From Planctomycetota bacterium (GTDB lineage: Bacteria > Planctomycetota > MHYJ01 > JACQXL01 > JAVHLO01): a DNA stretch of 9,337 nt. How positions within the stretch are numbered: position 1 is the first letter of the stretch; every line of letters begins with the position of its first letter. This document shows positions 7,613 to 9,337 of the stretch, piece by piece. The stretch lies in assembly GCA_031082105.1 (NCBI GenBank), contig JAVHLO010000110.1:1-9337 (forward strand). Reading direction: 5' to 3'. The notes beneath the pieces are model-generated. The model was not told the DNA's origin, did not search any database, and was given only the letters and a program-made list of their open reading frames with translations. Position numbers and translations under genes: made by a program.

Positions 7613-7646
7613 ATCCTACGAAATCGCCGGGGGCAAGTCAAGTCAA
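7613..7646 (-). promoter_or_regulatory. sigma70-type promoter for the kinase unit
   Basis: On the minus strand TTGACT (7641-7636, 5 of 6 to consensus) is followed after 17 bases by TAGGAT (7618-7613, 4 of 6). A second, overlapping TTGACT lies five bases upstream (7646-7641), giving a TTGACTTGACT tandem. The start of transcription would lie near 7605, leaving a leader of about 75 nt before ATG 7530. Confidence 0.55.
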
Positions 7647-7689
7647 AGGGAGCCGGCGTCAGTCACCCGCGCTCGTGCCCGGGCGCCCA

Positions 7690-7743
7690 CTCCCTCTCCC
7701 GCTCTTCCTCTTCCTCGTGCTCTTGCTCGTGGTCGTGCTCGCG
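7690..7743. repeat. nine tandem degenerate hexamers (consensus CTCNTG)
   Basis: Starting at 7690, every sixth base opens a new CTC-type unit: CTCCCT, CTCCCG, CTCTTC twice, then CTCGTG, CTCTTG, CTCGTG, GTCGTG and CTCGCG. The plus strand is pyrimidine-rich in the first half. The tract sits between the two divergent promoters, 44 bp from the leftward -35 and 39 bp from the rightward -35. It could be a slippage-prone microsatellite, a stretch able to form unusual DNA structure, or a cluster of protein sites. Confidence 0.65.
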
Positions 7744-7782
7744 CGCCTGTCCACGCTCCTTCGAACATGACCGGGTTTTTGC

Positions 7783-7811
7783 TTGACTGCCACGGTGTGC
7801 AAGAGTATACT
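7783..7811 (+). promoter_or_regulatory. strong sigma70-type promoter for the beta-helix gene
   Basis: TTGACT (7783-7788, 5 of 6), a spacer of exactly 17 bases, then TATACT (7806-7811, 5 of 6). This is a near-consensus housekeeping promoter in GC-rich DNA, so chance occurrence is unlikely. Transcription would start near 7818, giving a leader of about 63 nt. Confidence 0.75.
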
Positions 7812-7868
7812 TGCGGGCTTCCTAATCAAGGCCGCGGGTGGCGGTCGGGTTTCATGTCTTCGTGATGG

Positions 7869-7876
7869 AAGGAGGT
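7869..7876 (+). promoter_or_regulatory. Shine-Dalgarno AAGGAGGT for the beta-helix gene
   Basis: A full-length anti-SD match lies five bases before ATG 7882 and fixes this start. With the promoter upstream it points to high expression. Confidence 0.85.
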
Positions 7877-7881
7877 CGCAC

Positions 7882-9337
7882 ATGGAAAGCAGACGTCTCG
7901 CGCTTGCGGTCGCCGTTGTCGCGATCGCGCTCGTGTCTGCAACAGCAGTATTCGGCGAGGACATCTATGTCAAGGCGGGCGCTGATGGGGCTGGCACGAA
8001 AGACGCCCCGCTCGGTCTCCTGTGGAAGGCGCTCGACAAGGCCCGGCGGGGAGACGTCATCCACGTCACGCAGGGCACGTACAACAGTCAGGGCGGGTCG
8101 GGCGCGTTCCTCATGAAGGTGCCGGATCTGACTCTCGCCGGCGGGTACAACGACGATTTCTCGGACCGGAACCCGTTCAAGTACATGACCATCCTCGAAC
8201 GGGCCAAGGACTACAAGGGCGATTCCACCGGCCTCCCGGAAGGGATAATCGCCGGCAAGCAGGGCGACGATCACAGCGGGCTCATCGTCGACGGCTTCGT
8301 ACTGAACTCGCAATCAAGGAATTCGTACTTCGAGGACGGCAAGATCAATGCGAAGGACAGTTGGAACGGCCAGCTCTTCCAGGCCAACTCGCCGAACATC
8401 CACATCCGCAACTGCATCCTGCTCAATCCGTACGGCGACGGCATCTACAGCACCTGGCAGGGTGAAGACAACGAGATCTCGAACACGTTCATCGTGAACA
8501 CATTCTACAATGCCATCGCAACCCGTTCCGCCCAGGAGGGCAGCGTGATCAAGATCAAGAACTGCACGATCGCGTTCGTGTGGTTCCAGCCTTCGAAGGG
8601 CGGCGGCATGTGTGTCTTCGTCGGCCGGCTCGGCAAGACGATCATGGAAGACAACATCTTCGCATTCGCCCAGACCGAGGGCGGCGAATCTGGGTTTGCA
8701 GTCAGCAACACCTTCGGCAACGATGAGACCGTCATGAAGAACAACATCTTCTTCCAGTGCCAGGGCGGGTACTACAAGTACATGACCGAGGACAAGCAGA
8801 GCCTGGTCGCGTGGAAGCCCACCGATCTCGCCGACATCAACAAAGACTGCGAGAGCTACGTTCTGAGCGAGGCGGAGGGGAACGTGGAGAGCGACCCGAA
8901 GCTGAAACCTGAGAAGGACTACTTCGAGAAGTTCTCCAACTTCGTCGCCTCCGAGCCGGGCAAGCTCAACATGGACTTCCTGAACGAATGGCGTCGCAGC
9001 GTCGGGCTGCCGCTCCAGGCCGAGCCGGGTTCGCCGCGCAAGAACTGGGGAATGGCGTACCCGCTGTCGTCCGTGGTCGATTGCCTCGGCAACTCGGAGA
9101 CCGGCAAGGGCGTGATCACCAAAGGCCCGTTCGCGCAGTATCAATCGAAGGCCGCGGCGACGGCTGCGAAGGAGTACGCGGAAGTCGCGTTCGACATCTT
9201 CAAGAAAGACGCTGAGGGCATGAAATCGCTGGCCGCAAAGCCGGTCCAGTTCAAGGCAGGGATCGGGCCCGACGATCGCACGTTCCTGCTGAAAGACGTA
9301 ACGGGCGACAACTATGCTTGCGTAAAGCTGCTCATGC
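7882..9337 (+). CDS. secreted right-handed parallel beta-helix protein (3' truncated)
   Basis: The frame is open from ATG 7882 to the window end, giving 485 codons with no stop. Residues 1-25 form a signal peptide: basic MESRR, a hydrophobic core of Ala/Val/Leu/Ile, and likely cleavage after VFG. The mature start, DIYVKAGADGAGTKDAPLG followed by WKALDKARRGDVIHVTQGTYN (about 27-67), is the opening typical of DUF1565-like and polysaccharide-lyase-like beta-helix proteins. After it come repeated short strands with Asn/Ile/Phe ladders (NIHIRNCILLNPYGDGIYS, IKIKNCTIAFVW, MEDNIFAFAQ, MKNNIFFQC), which mark beta-helix coils to about residue 300. The later region is more polar and helical (KAAATAAKEYAEVAFDIFKK near 420-440). 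The likely role is an exported or surface protein, perhaps carbohydrate-binding or carbohydrate-cleaving; no catalytic set is evident. It has its own strong promoter and Shine-Dalgarno site. Confidence 0.88.
   Translation, partial: MESRRLALAVAVVAIALVSATAVFGEDIYVKAGADGAGTKDAPLGLLWKALDKARRGDVIHVTQGTYNSQGGSGAFLMKVPDLTLAGGYNDDFSDRNPFKYMTILERAKDYKGDSTGLPEGIIAGKQGDDHSGLIVDGFVLNSQSRNSYFEDGKINAKDSWNGQLFQANSPNIHIRNCILLNPYGDGIYSTWQGEDNEISNTFIVNTFYNAIATRSAQEGSVIKIKNCTIAFVWFQPSKGGGMCVFVGRLGKTIMEDNIFAFAQTEGGESGFAVSNTFGNDETVMKNNIFFQCQGGYYKYMTEDKQSLVAWKPTDLADINKDCESYVLSEAEGNVESDPKLKPEKDYFEKFSNFVASEPGKLNMDFLNEWRRSVGLPLQAEPGSPRKNWGMAYPLSSVVDCLGNSETGKGVITKGPFAQYQSKAAATAAKEYAEVAFDIFKKDAEGMKSLAAKPVQFKAGIGPDDRTFLLKDVTGDNYACVKLLM

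Larger units (their letters stand above)
7531..7881. other. divergent intergenic region, 351 bp, no gene
   Basis: The region separates the leftward kinase and the rightward beta-helix gene. It holds one promoter-like site for each direction, a hexamer array between them, and the Shine-Dalgarno sites of both genes. Short ORFs in it are low-complexity products of the hexamer tract and are not credible as genes. Nothing else is seen. Confidence 0.7.

Noticed and set aside
7690..7743. CRISPR array
   Set aside because: The units are 6-bp tandem repeats without spacers, and no cas genes are present.
7854..7865. Three-codon upstream ORF (ATG TCT TCG TGA) in the leader of the beta-helix gene
   Set aside because: It has no Shine-Dalgarno site and such a short frame is expected by chance.
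7659..7964. Low-complexity minus-strand ORF across the hexamer array
   Set aside because: Its Ser/Arg/Lys/Thr-rich product is an artefact of the hexamer repeats, and it overlaps the start of the well-supported beta-helix gene.

Overview
This window is GC-rich bacterial DNA that reads like a planctomycete or a related environmental lineage. The best evidence is a very large Ser/Thr kinase with a membrane segment and a long TPR tail. Its kinase-to-membrane junction carries a 'DLDTICMKALEK ... ALAEDIRRFLDGEP ... GRRHPG' layout that I associate with Planctomycetota kinases. That assignment is inference. There are no rRNA or tRNA genes, insertion sequences, phage genes or CRISPR arrays.

Left part, plus strand (1-2521): the 3' end of an N-acyl-D-amino-acid deacylase-type amidohydrolase, cut by the window edge; a small putative membrane or secreted peptide (758-934); a small Cys/His protein with a CxxC motif (981-1211); and an HI0933/YhiN-family flavoprotein (1208-2521) that overlaps it in an ATGA junction. 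A short convergent gap (2522-2601) holds a direct 7-mer repeat and a weak hairpin.

Middle part, minus strand (7530 down to 2602): a probable three-gene transcription unit. It runs from the kinase-TPR receptor (7530-4321), to a membrane-anchored all-helical protein of unknown function (4202-2964), to a two-helix membrane protein (2967-2602). The last two genes overlap by ATGA.

Right part: a 351-bp divergent intergenic region (7531-7881) has a sigma70-type promoter pointing each way. Both promoters use TTGACT as the -35 box with 17-bp spacing. Between them lies a run of nine degenerate hexamers. The rightward promoter leads to a strong Shine-Dalgarno site and a secreted right-handed parallel beta-helix protein that runs off the window end. 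This last gene is a clear open frame of at least 485 codons.

Working picture (inference): a membrane kinase with a large protein-interaction tail is made together with two membrane proteins of unknown function, next to and divergent from an exported surface-type beta-helix protein. I see no firm evidence for a named novel system. The kinase and two-membrane-protein unit is the best candidate for something undescribed.
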